From contig NC_067312.1 of the NCBI RefSeq assembly GCF_020740795.1, positions 44,478,405 through 44,542,404 on the forward strand: a stretch of 64,000 bases of DNA. The letters run 5' to 3'. The DNA comes from Apus apus (taxonomy: Eukaryota; Chordata; Aves; Apodiformes; Apodidae). Numbering within the stretch: the first letter of the stretch is position 1; every line of letters begins with the position of its first letter. This document shows, one piece after another, positions 37,401-50,911 of this stretch. The position numbers and the translations under genes were made by a program. The notes below the pieces were generated by a model. The model was not told the DNA's origin and did no database searches. It saw only the letters and a program-made list of their open reading frames with translations.

Positions 37401-40400
37401 AAACAATTTCACATCTAAGCCGATTTTAGTAGTTTAATAATGGTAATCAGCACTAATGTACTGCACAGTGCCTTTAAACTCCTTTTGTGTGCTTATTTTT
37501 CTATATTAAAGTTTCCTAAACTGTTTTTATGGTCATGACTGTAAAGTGCACTTAAAATCTCTACTTTTATCACATTATTTTCCCAAGATCATTAATGGAA
37601 AAGGTTTGTTGTTTTTTTTTCTTCAGGAATTCGTGTTGTTTTCCTCTAGCAATGATTGATATGAATGGCAAATGGTCTAAAAAGTCATGCCACCATAGCA
37701 ACACAGCAATAAAACAGTATAGCTTGAAACTTTGACTTTGTGTATATTTGTTCCCATAGCCACATTAATTCAATCCAACTATTTATTCTTTTATGCTGTA
37801 CTCCATTCATCCTATCATGTACACTGTTACTGACCTATTCACTGCATTATATATTGGTCTGCAAACCTCTGGGCACATTCACTGACCTTTTCACTGACTT
37901 ACTAAATACCTACCACCTGTTCACTCACTCACTCTTGGACTCATCTGCCCTCAGCCTCAGACCCACCTTCTGGGTCAGCTTTGATCTTCTTCTCATTCCC
38001 TGCTCTCCTCTGGTATCTTCTATCCTGCAGATTAGTTCTTCCTGAGATTAATTAAGGACTTCAGGTTTAACAGCACAGTCAGTTGTTATAGCTTTCTTTA
38101 ACTTTTCTTGCTTATTTTCTTAGATTGTTATTTTCATATTTATTTATTTGTTTGTTTATTTATTTTTCTTGGCACAGATTTTGTACAGCTTGCCTAGGCT
38201 TAAAATACCCATTGTGTATATTCATCCCTCAACATGATTCTGAACTATGCATATTATGACTGAGGCAGTCTTCACATATTATTACTTCACAGGATGCATT
38301 ATGTGTACTTTTGAAGATTATACTTTATTATGCTTACAATGGAGGTTTTCAGGTTTTTAGAAGTATGTTACATGTCTGTCTTCAGAATACTCATGATGGA
38401 GTTGCTGCAGACATGCATTAGTAGTTGTTCATTATAAGATCTCATTGCCACAGCAAACACAGTATTTAGAAAGATGATAACATTTTTTAGCAAAACAAGT
38501 TCAGTTATGATTACTGCACGGACTGGTGACTCCAGCCTTGCACCCTTAGTTCACATACAATCTAGCATAATGTTAAAGACCTTTGAAAAACCTCCCGAAT
38601 TTGTGTCCATCATGGCTCAGAGGGCATTTTTTTTTAAATCCTGTGAGAGATGTTACTTACAATGGGAACTGACAGGAATTTTCAGCAGTGCAATTTATGC
38701 CACTTGCTACATGTTCCAAACACTGTTATTATTAGCACATTTCCTCTTTCTCAATAAATCCCTGTTGGTAACACATTTTACTTGAAAGTACATCCTGAAT
38801 GTGACTGATAATCTGGTATTTGACAAGGTCCAGATTCCTTGTTTTACCTCTGACCTTTCAGTCTGCAATACTTCACAGGTTCTGCTGAGAATGGAGATTG
38901 AAAACTATGCTATACAAATGAACGATATAATTATCAAAGGTCACAAATTCTAACCTGGATAGACACAGCAGGAGTGATGGAAATTTTGTCTCAGTGCTAG
39001 CCTTTGCTTTGGTTCCTCTATGCTGCTGTGGGTTTTTGGAAGCTTGCACAGACCATAGGCTCCTTGGCAAAAACTGGCAAATCCCCTGTGATTTTCCTAA
39101 TTTATGTTAAGAACTGCCCTAGCCTTGGGTTTGTATAATGCAAAAGAGATTTCAAAAGCATGTTTGTTTCTTCCCTTGGAATATAATTTCATAACTATAT
39201 CCCTCAGAAGATGCTTAAAGTATTGTCTATGCTAGGAAGGTTTTGCTGATATATTAAAACCAGCAGTTTGTCCTAGAGGAGATGAAGTTTACTCTTCCAC
39301 TGGTTTAAATTACAGCAATTTCCAAATAAAATATGATAAGGTCTTTTTATCCTACTACTGTATTTGCACTGGGCATTTTGTGTCATGCGCTCAGCATTTG
39401 ATCCTTTTTCATACTCCTGGCAGATACAGGTAAATTGTCAAGAGTGGTTTTCCCTCTTCCTAGCAGATGTTGTTCCCCCAGCTCCTCATGCTCCCTGTAG
39501 TAGCTGTTGCCTCACAGAGCTGGGTGTGGCTGTTTGCTCCTGCATGCCTCAGGCCTACTGTTCTGATTGTGTATGACCCTGTTGGATGTTAATGGTGTGA
39601 TGGACACTGGTGGCCTAACATTAAGCTTGTCTAAGTGAAAACAACATTCTGACAATGTAGTGAGGGGAAGTGGACTTTCCAGTGTTTTCCACACAACAAT
39701 AAACTGTTCAATGGCTGTGCTAGCATCCTCTTTCAAACTCTACAGTTTCAAATACCCTGAAATATCAAGCTGGTTAGCTCTTGCCTTACATATCAAGTTC
39801 CACCATTTAAGGTTATCATCATTACTCTATGTGTTTAAGAGGCTGTATTCCCTCAGTAATTTCATTTTGACAGTATTTCTCAGCTATAGTTACTGTGAAT
39901 TACAGATATTAGAAACTGACTGTCATATTATTGTAAAAATACATATATATTGTGTAAAGCTGGAATTGCAAGGTCAGCCAGTAGGGCAAATGTAAACATC
40001 TGATAAACTAAATATTTTGTTTAGTCTTGCTTAAATGACTCCTTAAATGACTGAGTTACAGCAATCAAATGACATTGGATAGTACCTGTTCCACAGCAAT
40101 TAAAAAAAGAAGAAAACAGCCATCCATGTGTTTGTTCATGTCATTCATCACAACAGTCATCACAAGCATGCATGGACATGAGACTGATCAGTAACTCACC
40201 AGTGACTCATCAGAAGCATCATGGGTGACGTTTGTGCAGTCATTGACCTATTTTCATTTTTATGCCAAGCTACTCTGCCTTTCATATTACCAAGCAGTCA
40301 CCCACACAGGCCTATGCTTTAAATATGCTTTAACAGTAATTCGAGTAACATTTGCTTTCAGTATGAGTGATTCATCCTTCTGTGGTGCAGGAAGGCTGCA

Positions 40401-40679
40401 TGTGTGATTTGTGCCGTGCTCTGCAGTGAGCAGATCGAGCCTGCCAGAGACGAGATGGAGCCGGAGAATGGGAATAGGAATGTGACAAGCAGCACTAGTT
40501 GGTGACTAGAGGTGACGTTGCTGTCGCACAGCCTAATTAATTTGCGGGGGCATGGCATCTGCTTTGGGCTGAAGTAGCTCAAAACTTTTTCAAGTGACAG
40601 AACTCCAAATCATTAGGTTGAAGACGATTTGCTGATACCACTTCTAGGGCTGTCCTCGAGACGTCATTATCAAACTGTT
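31459..40679. other. Gene-free stretch up to the second CpG island
   Basis: I find no supportable exon. Simple sequence includes T18 at 33,522-33,539, A13 at 37,143-37,155, a CAAA-rich tract at 35,249-35,350 and an ATTT/GTTT stretch near 38,138-38,166. At 37,790-37,935 TTCACTGACC-like words recur irregularly, perhaps a decayed minisatellite. Near the right end lie an AP-1 consensus TGACTCA (40,203-40,209) and a CRE-like GACGTCAT (40,660-40,667), close enough to the CpG island to be proximal regulatory sites. Confidence 0.5.
35249..35350 (+). repeat. CAAA/CAAC-rich simple repeat
   Basis: About 100 bases consist almost only of A and C on plus, with AAAC, CAAC and CCAA units in irregular order. 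It is low-complexity sequence. The 66-codon minus-strand frame through it is Phe/Cys/Leu-rich only because of the repeat. Confidence 0.88.
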
Positions 40680-41690
40680 GTCCTCGCCGGCCAGACTCTG
40701 CACGAATGCTGCCATTGATGGGGGATGCGCTGGGGTACGGGAGGAAAAAATAGTTTATTGAAAACAGGGACGAGCAGCTCCCCCAAACAAGGCCCGACTA
40801 TGCAGGGACAGCTGCCCCGCACTCCCCCGTAGAGGCAGAGCCGGGTCCGCCCTCCGGCCGCAGCCCCGCTCCGGGCGGGCACGGCGGCTCCGCACGCCCG
40901 CCCCCCGCCGCCATACTGCGGGACAACCCAAACTTGTTACACACGGGCACCAGCTCCTCCTCCCGCCGCCGCCCTGTCCCCGCCGGCGCGGGGAGGAGGG
41001 GGCTGCGCCGCCTCAGTCTGCCGCGAGGAAGGCGCCGAGGCGGAGGGAGCGCGGGCAGAGTCCGCAGGTAGGAGCGCCCGGCGGGGTGGGCTGCGCGCCG
41101 CCAGCCGTAGGGTGAGGCGGCGGGGGGTGGGAGGCGGCGGCGCTGCTGCTGGAGGTGGAGGCAGCTGGGACGAGCGTCTGCCCGTGCCCGCCGTGCCTCC
41201 TTCCGCCGAGTGGGTGCGGGGGCTGCCGGTGCGGCGGAGCCGGGCTCTGCACCGTGGCGGGGACCCGGGCGGGTGGTGCCGGTGCACCTGCGGCGTGCGG
41301 CCTCCGGCCCGGCGGGGCCGAGCCGTCCCGCCGGCTGCGGGGAGGGGGAGCGGGCGCTGGCAGTTCTCGCTGGCGGCGCGGCCGGAGCGGAGAGGAGGAG
41401 CCTCTCGCAGCAAATGAGCGAGGGCTGTTAGGTTTATTAATGTGCTTTTTCTCCCACCACCCCCACCGCCGCTGGTTCCCGCTGCAACTTGCCGTCTGCC
41501 CGCGGCTCCTGGTGCGTCCCGGGGTGGAGGGTGCGCCAGCGCCCGGGACCCTGCTGCAGGCTCCGGTTGCACCTGCCGCGGCCGCGGGGCCGAGGGCTGG
41601 GACGCCTGCTGGGGGTGGTGGATACGGATGCAGGGCGTTGTCGCCCAGCCGGGAAGTAGCCCCGTCGTTCCAGGTGGCAGCCCAGGCTGC
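40680..41690 (+). promoter_or_regulatory. Large CpG island, probable plus-strand promoter
   Basis: About 1 kb is strongly GC- and CpG-rich, in sharp contrast to both flanks. No TATA box is evident. A YY1-type site (GCCGCCAT) lies at 40,907-40,914, and a CRE-like GACGTCAT lies just upstream at 40,660. A consensus splice donor on plus at 41,067/41,068 and the G-over-C skew to its right suggest transcription to the right, though a CpG island of this kind can also fire both ways. The open frames here (233 codons plus, 211 minus) are Ala/Gly/Pro/Arg-rich composition artefacts. The gene is not identifiable, since its coding exons are probably beyond the window. Confidence 0.75.
41061..41073 (+). 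other. Candidate first-exon splice donor
   Basis: TCCGCAG/GTAGGA gives a good donor consensus (CAG before GTAGG) inside the CpG island, with the exon end at 41,067. The sequence just upstream is GC-rich and has no convincing ATG-initiated conserved frame, which fits a non-coding first exon. The exon start is unknown. Other GT dinucleotides in the island could be used instead. Confidence 0.4.
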
Positions 41691-44600
41691 CGTTAATGTG
41701 TCTGGGTACTTCAGGGAAGCCTGCTGTCCGCTGGGAACAGCGATCCCTTACTCAGCAGATAGAATGGTGCTGTACTGGCTGCTTGCTGGTGGAAAACTGG
41801 CTGCATATGTTTTGAAGAGCTATTATATGCGGTTTTATTTTTCAGCTGTCAGTTAAAATCGTGTCTGCGCAGTGGTGCTGAGGTTGCAAGGGATGGGTAG
41901 TGTGACATAAGGGTTTCTTGTCTGTTCCTATCTGTTCTCCTGCAAATTATAAGAAGGATGTCTTCTCTGTTTCTCCGTGGAGGTGTGGGCTTTTTTTCAG
42001 TGTTTTCTGCAAATACAAAACCATGCAACAACGGGTGTCATAGGGAGAAGGAGTGGATGAAGGTAGTGCTTGTAACTTCACTGTTGCAGCTCTTTTCTCT
42101 GTGACTGCTATTAGCAGGGAGGGGTACAGAACCTTTTCCAGTTATGATTTGGCAGGGAACCTGATGGATCTGCAGGTCAAAGGGCTTTTTCATATCTACT
42201 TTTTGATTTTATGCTGAAACATTTTCTGCCTTCCTCTTACATCCTGTCTTTATTATTAACTGCCTCTTGCAAGAATATACTTGAGCTGAAAAATGTGAAA
42301 TGTGAAAAGCTACCTTTAAATATGACACCCAAGTATTTCTAGTAGGCTCTGGAAATCAATGTATTAGTAAAGTATCTTTTTTTTTTTTTTTAACCGAAAT
42401 TCCTACTGTAACTAACCATAGGCTGTTTACTGCTTTATCCATCAGGCTCAGAAATAGCTACTGATCTCACACTCTCTTTTGGGATACCTATACTCAGGTT
42501 TTGTTAAAGAACTGTTTATTGAATTATTTTATTAGAGTGTGAGCTTAGGCAGTTACCCAAGTGCAACTGAAGTAAGCCCTTCTGCCTGGGTGCTGTGTGG
42601 ATGGTATATGTGAAGGCTGTGCTGAAGTGGGAGTATCATTTGCAAACTGGGTTAGGAAGGGACATTGTAAGAGAAATCGGAATAGCTCGTGTAGGGCAAA
42701 ACACTATGTACTATGTTCCCTGCTGTACAAGAAAGTGTATGTTCTTTCAGGTAGTAGAGATAGCTAAGGTGCCGGCAGCTCTTTTTCATTGAAAGCTCAT
42801 GAGTGGCACGAAAATACTTTTCTGTGTCTTGTGTTCAAGGGAGAAAAAGAAAGCTTTGGAAACATGGATCTGCATTGACAGATGAAGGCTGTCTCTGCTG
42901 GCATTTCTTGGCCTAGAGAGCAAATATTTCACCCCTCACCCCCAAAAGGCAATTATCCTGTGTATGCTTTGTGGTGTTCAGGGTTTCCTACAAACTCTGC
43001 TGGCAAAAGCTGCTTGCACTTATACCTACCAAAATAGGTCTATAGCTGTTTGGTATTTTTTTCTGTTTTTGTATTTTAAAGAAACCGTTATTTTAGCTGG
43101 TGGTAAGGCAGTAGTTCCTTCCACAGCAAGTGAAGCATTTGATGTTGATGTTTGACATGAGTGGATTTATTCAAAACTGTAAGACTGATTAATAGATTTT
43201 TCTGGACATGGTAAGTACAGATGTGCCTGGAGACTTCGTTTAATGTGCTGTGTCACCCTCTCTTTGCTGGTGTTATCATTCAGTCCTCTCTCCTCCCCCA
43301 GTATAAACAACTATTACATTAAACACTTGATAACCTTTTATTAACCCAGTTGCATGGATATAGCTGTGCCCTGCCAAAAGCTCCTGGCTTTATACCGCTT
43401 ACAGGTCCTGCAGGAAAGAGAAAATCTGGGTGCCCTGGTGCATCCCTTGCTGGCCAGCCTCCATAGCAGCTGAGCTTCAGAGTTTACCAGTTTAGTGCAA
43501 CCTCGTACTGGGGTGGAGCTAGAGACTTTTCTTCTGTAATCTGCCCACGGCCATTTGGCTGGAACTGGAGACTGCACTATGCTTGCTTTGCTGTGTGCTC
43601 TCGTGCTCTCTCCCAGCCATTTTAAGGGGTGAGTTTTGAATAAACATTATAATGTTAAATGTGTTTTCTTAGATGTTTTCTTGCAGTGAATTTAGTGGAG
43701 ATCTCTTTTAGTAATGCCAAAATGAATTCTTGATCTGAGCTGCTATCACTTATCTAATATGTATATACCACCTGGTTTACAAAAGTTGGGTAAACAGGTA
43801 GACGGTTATGCCTTACTCTGCTTCTAAGGATGATAATCCAAAGTGAAACTGTTATTTAAAAAGTGAAAATAACAAAGATAGAAATACTCCAAGATTTTAT
43901 GTTGCTTCTAAATTCCTCAAATGTTTTGTCTGAGTGTTTATTTTCTCTGGAAAAAAATAGCATCTCAAGCCATAGTTGATGCAAATTTGTAGATCTTAAA
44001 AAAATAATTTCCCATGAATACTCAGAGGTGAGGTTCTTTGTCCCAGATTTTGCTGTGTGAGGATAACTTGAAATAATTAATAGTGATAGAGAAGGAAGGA
44101 TGTTATTGCCAAGGTTAGATAACATTTCTTGTAAGCCTTTAGTGCTTCCAGGTGTTGGATCTTGTAACTATTAATATTATTCTATTATTTAAATGAGTTG
44201 AAAAGTAGTTTCTTAAAGTGCTTGACCATGAAACTTATTCATTAGTGGATTCTGTTTTGCTATGCTTCCCACTAAACTAACATTTAACTACTTTTAGACA
44301 TGACTGAGACTTTTCCTGTGGTTTATGTTTAGAAAAATAGATGAAACAGTAATTTCCATGTAATACGGCAGTAAGGATAGAGACTTAAAGGTGACAACAA
44401 GAAGCAGCAAAGCAGGTCATAAACATCCCTTTAAAGGTTAATTTTTTTACACTTGTTTGTAAATCACTTTGTTGCAAGTTTAAAATGAGAATTTATTGTT
44501 GTGGTAATATTAAAACGTTTTGGGGTGTTCCTTGTTGGGCCTAATACACAGTTGCTGTGTGTGCTGTTTAGTTAGCTGAAGAAAGGTGTGCCCAGCTGGG

Positions 44601-47600
44601 ACGTTGTATAATAAATATGGAGCTTAGGTGTCTTTTGACTGTTCTATTTGGTTTTTCTTCCTCTGAAGCTTTTCCTCTCCTCCCATCTAGTCAGTCATTT
44701 CTCTAATAATAAAGCAGCAGTTTATAAGACCTTCTTCATCTGTCTTTGCACAGTCTTGTCCGTGAGCGTCTAGGTAGATAGGTGTGTCTAAAACAGTGAG
44801 GAATGTCTCACTGGTTTTACTGGGGACTTACGGTTTGGAGAAGATGAAGTAGCTACAGAGATGATATTTTAGTGTCGCAAACAACTGGTTGTTCACCAAG
44901 AGGAGCCTGTGAATGCTGAAAGGATGATGCTGCATTTAGAGAGTTAACTGTGCATTGATGTAGCTCTAAGAGGCTGGGTAGAAGCTCTTTTAACTCTTTT
45001 CCCTCTGCTATGAGGATTTTGCCTTTGTTTCTCAGATGAGTTAATGAAAGGAAAGAAAAGGACTTTCGTGTTCCTACAACTGTTCAGTTACAAACCGGAA
45101 GTAGCAGCTCTTATTTCAGGCTAGTGTGCCCAGACATCTTGGTTGGAGAAGTGGCAGGTCTTGCTGTCTAGAAGTGGATTAACGAGGTCTTGTGTTTAGT
45201 TAGATTCTGGCCAGAAGGCTTCTGTGGTCTGTCTTTTATCTACCTGTGAATTTCCAGGAATGTGAAGGGCTGCTCAGCTTTCCAGCTGGAGGTGTTGTTG
45301 CAGCCTGCCTTCACTATTATGGAGGTCAGTGCGTGTAGTTAGAAGAGTGTTGCATTCCACTTCTGCTACCCTTGGGTGTCCAGGAGCCCCTTCTCCCTCC
45401 TGCTCCCCACCTTGTCAAGCTGTGCTGCGGCAAGCTTCTGGGTATGTGAACACATTTCTGAAAAATGGCAAGAGTAAATAACAAGAAACTTACTTTTGGT
45501 ACTAATATAATTTATGATGGGATGAAGGGAGAAAAAAGAAAGGATTGTTTTCAATGATTTGGCATGCGTGCTGTTTGTAGTACTGAAACTCAGAGATTTG
45601 GCAGGTAAGTGTTTTAAAGCCCTGAACATCAGACTTCACTTTAAGGCAGACAGTTCTTAAGAGTGCCTAAAGGAAAACAAAACAGACAGCAAATTAATAA
45701 AAGTGGTAAATTAATGAAAACTTGGACTACAGATGAGAACAGACAATAACTTTTCTAAAGACTAAGTTTTCAAAGATTTAAGTTAAGTCCATGTGTTAAC
45801 TTCAGAACAAGTTTTTACTAAGTTTTCCTTTCTTTCCCTCCTCTTTTACCTATTTCTTTTTCTGTCCTTGTACAGCAGTGAACGTGTAATCTGACAGGCA
45901 TTTTCTGCATTGATCCTCTTAAATTAGTATTAGCCTATATATGAGGCAGACCAAAGAGGATTGAGCACGGTGCTGCAAAATTAGTACCTGTTGGCCTCAT
46001 TGCAAGGATGAGCGGTGACATTTTGCTTGTTTCCTTTCTGAAGAATGCTTTTGATGCTGTGATACAGGATGAGCTTGGGAGGAGAACAGGTGATGGTACA
46101 TTGTAAGGAGCTCAGTTTGTGTGTTCCTGTGCACAATTGTGTATGCTGAGCAGATGTGTACAGGATTGAGCGCTTATATGAAATGTATGGAATTAACAGA
46201 CTAGGAAATTGTGACATCCTTAATGCATCTATCTGATTACTCAACTGTGCTGGGATACAGAAACGGATATATGCAAAGCAGGGGAAAGTTTATGAAAACA
46301 GGCGTTTCTGCTGGGTAAGCCTGCAGGAGAGTAGAAAATTCTTCAGACTTTTTTAGCTCTTTGCTGGTATTCAAGAGAGACCAGCTGGTATCTGGAAGAT
46401 AAAGCAGATCTAACACAACGGCAGCAAGGTGAGACAGAGTCGGGAGGCTAATATTCTCCTATGCTTGAACAGAGCCAGCCAGGTTTGGACAGATTTGCAT
46501 GCATTGCAAATGCCAGAGAGGGAGGAAAAGGGGGAAAAAATGCATGAAGCCTGGTCATAGTTCTTGCTTTGTGCAAGTGCAGTTTTCAGGGTTAGACTTT
46601 AGCTGAGTTTCTGCTGATTTTTTCCTCCTTCCCCCAATATAAGCAGGCATTCTCCTTGCCCCAAATTATTGGGTTTTATATGTATATGCTCTGTTGTGCT
46701 TGTGTTTTTCCTTTTTTTTTTTTTTTTTTTCTTTTCAGAAACAAACAATGCTTTATGAACTTTGTCATGGTATATACAAAGAGATGCATAGAAAAGTGGA
46801 AGCTTTTTTTTTTTTTTGTTAAGAGTGTCTTTGTTCTCGTTTCCACTGAAAGCAATAATGTGTTCTGGTGGTTACTGGAAAAACAATGCAGGATGTAGGG
46901 AAGAGACCTAGAGACCTTAAAGTTCTTGCATTTGTATTTGAATTCTCTCTCAGTATAAATTGCATGCATTTTGGGGAGAATAGAACAATATAGACTACTA
47001 AAATAAACTTCACTCTGAATTTATGTCTTAAATCAAGTTGTTGAGGTTGTCATTGGCTTTGCTTGGGATTATTGTAGTTAAACACAAGATTAAAATGCTT
47101 CAGAAAGAGCTAGCTGTTTCTTACACTGTTCAGCATAGAGTAGGTTGGTCAGAGTTTGTGTGAGGCCACACTAAATTTTGTAATTTATCTTTGTAAAATG
47201 CATTATTGTAAATTCCCAGTTTGCAAGTTGTCTTTTGTGACAGTAGAAAAAAATTGAGTTGCTATGCCTTGTAGTGTTTTGGATTGTCATGCATGTGGGT
47301 AACACTGTTGTGTTCTCTGGAGTTACAGTAACTTTTAAGTATTGTTATAATGTTTAACAGATATCTTTGTGCTTTTACTTAATTCATGATGCTTGAATTT
47401 ATTTAGAAGTCATTTATTAACTCACATTTAAGAAATAAAATCCCCATTTGTTAACTCAAGCAGAACATGTGGCTGTTCAGCGAAACAGATGAAGTTCTTC
47501 TCCCTCACTGGAGGACATAAGGAGGATGGGGTTTGTGGAAGGTGGCTGTACCCTTCATGGTGTCAACTGATATGATTGGGAAAGTGATGGGAATAGAGAC

Positions 47601-50450
47601 AGGCTTTTGGACAACCAGTCTTTGCTCAAACTAATCTAATAAAATACTTAGCATCCTTCCCTGTCAGGCCCATCTTGGATGTTCTTGGTAGACTCTGCAA
47701 TTCATGCCAGACATTGTAGTGTGGGCCATGAAGTATTTCTGTATGTAATTCTGTATTTAATTTAAGTATAGTAAAAATGATTTTCAATGCATTTACAAAC
47801 AGAGCAGTGTTCTGCACACAGAAGTTAGTAATCAGGGCCCTAACCTTTCTAGCAGGTTTGTGTGAATAGAGAGTATCTGAGATGGGGGATATGCCTGCAG
47901 AAGTTTTAACCTGTAGGACAGGGGCCTGCACATGCACACTGTGCTTGGCATCTCAAGAAACAACAACAACAAAAAAAAATAGTTGTTGCAGTAACAGGAC
48001 AGTAATGCCCTAGTTTGTCATTTTGCACATACAAGTCTGCTGGAGCAATGCTGTGCTCAAATCTTTTTTCCTTCTCCTGCATTTTTATTTTTTCTTCTAA
48101 CAAAAAGTGCTTAAAATGGCCAGAGGCAAGAAATTATGCATTCCTGTTTTCACTCAGCAATTGCGTAGTTACTAAGGATTGCTAGAGATGCATATGTATG
48201 CACACACAGATCCCCTTCTGTGTTGGGCTGCAGATGCACCCTACCTGAAGGTCCATTTGTCAGAAAATTAGTTGCCCATCAGAACTGTAGGCACAAAGAA
48301 AAGAAATGCCTTTGATAGATCTCCCCCCACATCCCTCCAACTCTGCCCTAAAAAAAAAAAATATCTTCAAAGCCACTAAAAAGTATGTCTTTTGCTCAGG
48401 TTTTAGAATTATGGTTTTTTTAACCTCTCAAAATCTTGTCTTAGTTAAATGTGAGAAAAGCTGCCTTTTTATTACATTATTGCAGTTGTTAAAAGTCTGC
48501 CATTACACGTTTACATGCTTGACCCTATTGAAGTAAGTTTACTAATCAGTTGAATCTGATTACATTTTTTACTCCAGGTGTCAGGGAAATTGCTAACTGC
48601 CTTGAAACATCCTGATTATTTGCTGGGTATGTGAGACATATAACAGCCTTTTAATTTCACTTTTGAACGTGATTTAAGTGTGAGGGATTGTATGATAAGT
48701 GTGTAAGAGACCTTTTCATAGGCTTCGGAGATTTCTTCTCTGTGCAATTATATCCCCACAAAGAATTAATAAAATAAATAAATGAACCTCCAACCAATGT
48801 GAAGTTATTGAAATGTTTGACTGGCTATTTTCAATGAAGGCAGATACTATTGAAATTGTATTCAAGTATGCAAATAAATAAGTGTATCTTGAATCTCATC
48901 TTTTATACATCTAAGGGATTTATTATTCCAGTGACAGAGGGTGTGTGACATAAAACTATTTCATACAAACACATAAGGCTGTGTAAATTAATTGTTTTTA
49001 TTTAAAAGCTAAAATTAGTATTTGCTTACAGTAAAGTTCTGATAAGGAGACTTTCTCTGGTGGTTGAATTTGCCTGTGTGGATTTATTTATTTATTTTTA
49101 GTAAATAAAAGGCTGTGCTTGCATCTGCTTCGGAATGGGCCTCCTCTGTGCGTAAATTTATTGTACATCAAATGATACATGCTGGTACTCAGGAATTCCA
49201 CTTAGATTTTTAGAACTTCTTTTTCTTGCTTTAGTACTAACAGCTATCACAGGAAAAAGTGACCATTATTCAGACCCTGGCTTCTCTTGTCTAATTTAAT
49301 TGTTGGCTTTTATGAGTGTTCAGTTCCTGTCACTGCATATCTGCCTCTGTTTTTCTTCGTAGAAAAAAAAAGGCCTTCCATCAGGGTGTAGATTTATAAT
49401 GTCAATTGCTTTGGAAAAAGAAATTTCTCAACAGATTATGAAGTTAGCTCTTGATCAGGTGAAGCACCTGATGGCATTTGCACTCTCTAGTTTCTGCATG
49501 TGTTTGCCAGGAAGGTTGTGTGTGCACACTGAAGATCAGTTTTCTGCTGTATGAAGGATGGTGCCAAAATAAGTCTGAAAGCTTGTCCAAGGGAAGGGGT
49601 GAGTGCAGCAGAAAATCAGTTGAGCAGGAGTAGTTAATATTTGTCTGTGGAAGGTGAATGCAGTCTGTTGTGCTAATTTCTATGTAGTAATTGGCCTTTG
49701 GGAGTGAAAGGTGCTAATGTGACCCTGTCATTACACTGGGCTCTCCGTTGAAGGGAGCTTTGAGGTTCCCTCAGAGGGATCTTGGTCTGCACGTTACCAT
49801 GGTAACTGCCATCACTTAAACATTTATAACCTTTGATTGAAGACACAAAAAGAAGGGGAAAACCTTTTAAATGTTACAAATGTGAAGCTTTAAGTAGGTC
49901 TTTAAATTTAACAATATCCCTTATTTACATTCCTTGGAGCATGGTGATTTTATGAGTAAAACAGCTGTTCCTTCCTCCTTTGATAGACTATGAGATGACA
50001 TTTTGGCGTAAATGTGATGTTCTGGAGGAGACAGCTGTCTGACTTTGATCATAGCTGTGATGTCACTCCACCAGTTTAGCTGCTATTTATTTACATTAGT
50101 GTTTTTTGTACCAAAATTATACTTCAGGTTTATTGTGCAAGTAGATTTGTGTCTCTGATAAAAAAGAATTGGTGGAAAATATCTCATTCTGGGTTGGATA
50201 ACACTTATTTTTAAAGAGGAGGAACATGATATATACCCTAAATTACAGTCTCTTAAGTGGTACAATGTCTGATACACAAAAGCCTTATGCTAGTGTGGAG
50301 AATGAGCTATTCCTGCTGAAACAGGTTTGCTGTTGGCATTCAAATTGCGGAAGGGCGTGTTTATCCTTGGCTTATCTTCTGATTCCTCCTTCCTCTTCCC
50401 TACATGTGTGTTGTTTAAAGTATTTTACTTTGTGCTATGATGGCCCTGTG
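41691..50450. other. Repeat-poor, gene-free part of the putative intron
   Basis: I see no coding exon or interspersed repeat here. Simple runs include T15 at 42,377-42,391 and T19 at 46,712-46,730. The latter is followed by CTTTTCAG and so forms a consensus-like splice acceptor at 46,738, but the sequence after it has no conserved frame that I recognise. Confidence 0.55.
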
Positions 50451-50911
50451 TCACAGAAGCACAGAATCTTAGGGGTTGGAAGGGACCTTGAAAGATCATC
50501 TAGTCCAACCCCCCCGCCAGAACACCTAGAGCACATCACACCAGAACGCGTCCAGGCGGGTTTTGAACGTCTCCAGCGAGGGAGACTCGATAACCTCTCT
50601 GGGCAGCCTGTTCCAGTGCTCTGTCAATCTCACAGTAAAGAAGGTTTTTCTGATGTTTACGTGGAACCTCCTATGCTCCAGTTTGCACCCATTGCTCCTT
50701 GTCCTATCACTAGACATCACTGAAAAGAGCCTGGCTCCGTCCTCCAGACACTTGCCCTTAACATTGATGAGGTTGCCCCTCAGTCTCCTCCAAGCTAAAG
50801 AGACCCAGCTCCCTCAGCCTTTCCTCATAAGGGAGATGTTCCACTCCCTTAATCATATTTGTGGCTCTGCGCTGGATTCTTTCAAGCAGTTCCCTGTCCT
50901 TGAACTGAGGG
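50451..50911 (-). mobile_element. CR1 LINE fragment, antisense, well preserved
   Basis: This starts with the complement of a CR1 3' end (TCACAGAAGCACAGAATCTT, then AGGGGTTGGAAGGGACCTTG). It continues nearly unbroken through the expected antisense landmarks, including ATCATCTAGTCCAACCCCCC, GGTTTTTCTGATGTTTACGT and CTCCCTCAGCCTTTCCTCAT. It stops abruptly near GTCCTTGAACTGAGGG. It appears closer to a standard CR1 pattern than the other copies in the window and so may be younger. Relative to the putative host gene it is antisense. Frames of 165 and 134 codons overlapping it are not genes. Confidence 0.95.

Noticed and set aside
40754..40759. AATAAA on the minus strand at the edge of the second CpG island
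   Set aside because: It is a lone hexamer in AT-rich sequence beside a promoter, with no minus-strand gene supported upstream of it.
40937..41856. 211-codon minus-strand and 233-codon plus-strand frames in the CpG island
   Set aside because: Their Ala/Gly/Pro/Arg-rich content follows from GC-rich sequence with few stops. They overlap one another on both strands, and no domain is recognisable.
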